Below, one piece after another: positions 63,513 to 64,000 of a DNA stretch of 64,000 bases. Within the stretch, counting starts at the first letter, position 1. Every line of letters begins with the position of its first letter. This DNA is from Devosia chinhatensis (lineage in GTDB: Bacteria; Pseudomonadota; Alphaproteobacteria; Rhizobiales; Devosiaceae): the NCBI RefSeq assembly GCF_000969445.1, contig NZ_JZEY01000054.1, positions 124,001-188,000 on the forward strand, read 5' to 3'. A model generated the notes under the pieces. That model had not been told where the DNA came from. It did not search any database and saw only the letters and a program-made list of their open reading frames with translations. Position numbers and translations under genes: made by a program.

Positions 63513-63749
63513 CTATTCGCTTTCCAGTCCCGCCGCTGTCCGCAGGGCCGCGTTGATCCGGTCCTGCCAGCCCGGGCCGTCTTCCTGAAAATGCTCCAGC
63601 ACCGCCCGGTCCAGCCGCAGCGATACCAGTTCCTTGCCCTCGGGCGGGCTGGCGGGCTTGGCCGGCGCTGCTGCGACCGGCTTGGTGGTCGCGCTCTTGA
63701 AGGCCGCCTCTGCCTGGTCATAGGCGCTGCCGCGTCGTGTCGTTCGCAT
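63513..63749 (-). CDS. BrnA-like antitoxin (orphan)
   Basis: This 78-residue protein has a charged N-terminus, a Pro/Ala linker and a C-terminal SLRLDRAVLEHFQEDGPGWQDRINAALR segment, the ribbon-helix-helix-like end of BrnA antitoxins (PF14384). BrnA binds DNA and the RNase toxin BrnT. No BrnT gene is on either side: the neighbours are the TSUP gene and groEL. It may be a stand-alone regulator. Confidence 0.7.
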   Translation of the reverse strand: MRTTRRGSAYDQAEAAFKSATTKPVAAAPAKPASPPEGKELVSLRLDRAVLEHFQEDGPGWQDRINAALRTAAGLESE

Positions 63750-63798
63750 TGGTTCCTCGCTGGTTGACCCGATCTGCTGACGGTCGAGCCAATCCTAC

Positions 63799-63833
63799 AA
63801 AAAAAAGGCCCCGGTGTTGCCACCGGAGCCTTT
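63799..63833 (-). terminator. groEL: Rho-independent terminator of groEL
   Basis: On the minus strand the stem AAGGCTCCGGTG with CACCGGGGCCTT (one mismatch) is followed by at least eight Ts. It lies about 60 bases past the groEL stop. Confidence 0.85.
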
Positions 63834-63891
63834 CCACAAAGATCGTGACTGGGAAGAAACGACCCTTGAAGCCTAGTCAGCTGGGCGTGGA

Positions 63892-64000
63892 TTAGAAATC
63901 CATGCCGCCCATGCCGCCCATGCCGCCGCCGCCCGGCATTGCCGGAGCTTCGGCCTTGGGGGCCTCGACGATGGTAGCCTCGGTGGTGATCAGCAGCGAT
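63892..64000 (-). CDS. groEL: 60 kDa chaperonin GroEL, C-terminal end only
   Basis: The last 36 codons are present and the start lies beyond the window. The sequence [13 protein letters not shown] leads to the characteristic [11 protein letters not shown] tail, the flexible Gly/Met repeat that lines the chaperonin cavity. It is followed by a rho-independent terminator. The partner groES is expected further upstream, outside the window. Confidence 0.95.
   Translation of the reverse strand, partial: SLLITTEATIVEAPKAEAPAMPGGGGMGGMGGMDF

Noticed and set aside
1..64000. CRISPR array, prophage, insertion sequence or integron
   Set aside because: No spaced direct repeats, transposase, integrase, phage structural gene or attachment-site duplication was seen.

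Overview
The window reads as one contiguous piece of a GC-rich chromosome from an alphaproteobacterium of the order Hyphomicrobiales, most likely Devosia or a close relative. Supporting signs are the high third-position GC, a tRNA-His with discriminator A73 and no G-1 (an alphaproteobacterial trait), the short HisG plus HisZ arrangement, a CbrA/PdhS-like sensor, a GroEL tail, and the gene mix. The genus is inference. I see no prophage, insertion sequence, integrase, CRISPR array or rRNA operon.

Region by region. 1-916: end of maf, yacG and tRNA-Phe. 1000-9700: an accessory-looking cluster built around an ECF sigma factor and its membrane anti-sigma partner, with two exported-protein gene pairs on each side of short intergenic regions, a YezG-type immunity-like gene and small membrane proteins. 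Four copies of one bipartite promoter (GACCAAGGTCG-N12-GCGTC) precede these genes. This is the strongest candidate here for an undescribed system. 9900-14150: uronate isomerase, APH(6)-like kinase, CAP-domain lipoprotein, GH1 glucosidase. 14260-19100: Mrp ATPase, transaldolase-like aldolase, aspartate/aromatic aminotransferase, EtfA and EtfB. 19355-22450: M20 amidohydrolase, AAC(3)-I-like acetyltransferase, AbrB-type transporter, small exported protein. 22449-29400: GH13 glucosidase, 2-hydroxyacid dehydrogenase, and a DUF779 plus aldehyde dehydrogenase unit facing a sigma-54 activator, with a good sigma-54 promoter. 29579-32758: circularly permuted ATP-grasp, alpha-E and transglutaminase-fold operon. 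32799-36931: AEC transporter, then glpD and glpK behind repeated operator-like sites. 36939-43336: DUF1499 protein, PdxH, DnaJ-like protein, Sua5, HDAC-family deacetylase, XseB, SCO1, TlyA. 43333-51092: a dipeptide-type ABC operon with fused ATPases, then an iron(III) ABC receptor and permease. 51266-56979: a degenerate histidine kinase, tRNA-His, a TadG-like von Willebrand protein, an L,D-transpeptidase. 57415-61274: small DUF1127-like protein, hisS-hisZ-hisG and an overlapping 47-residue membrane peptide. 61333-64000: GtrA and GT2 pair, TSUP transporter, orphan BrnA-like antitoxin, end of groEL with its terminator.

Functionally, most of the window is ordinary metabolism, transport and translation. 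Points worth a second look are the ECF regulon, the histidine-kinase-like protein lacking the phospho-acceptor histidine, the transglutaminase lacking its cysteine, two aminoglycoside-enzyme homologues, and the paired tRNA-His and HisRS. All functional calls rest on reading the sequence; no database search was possible.
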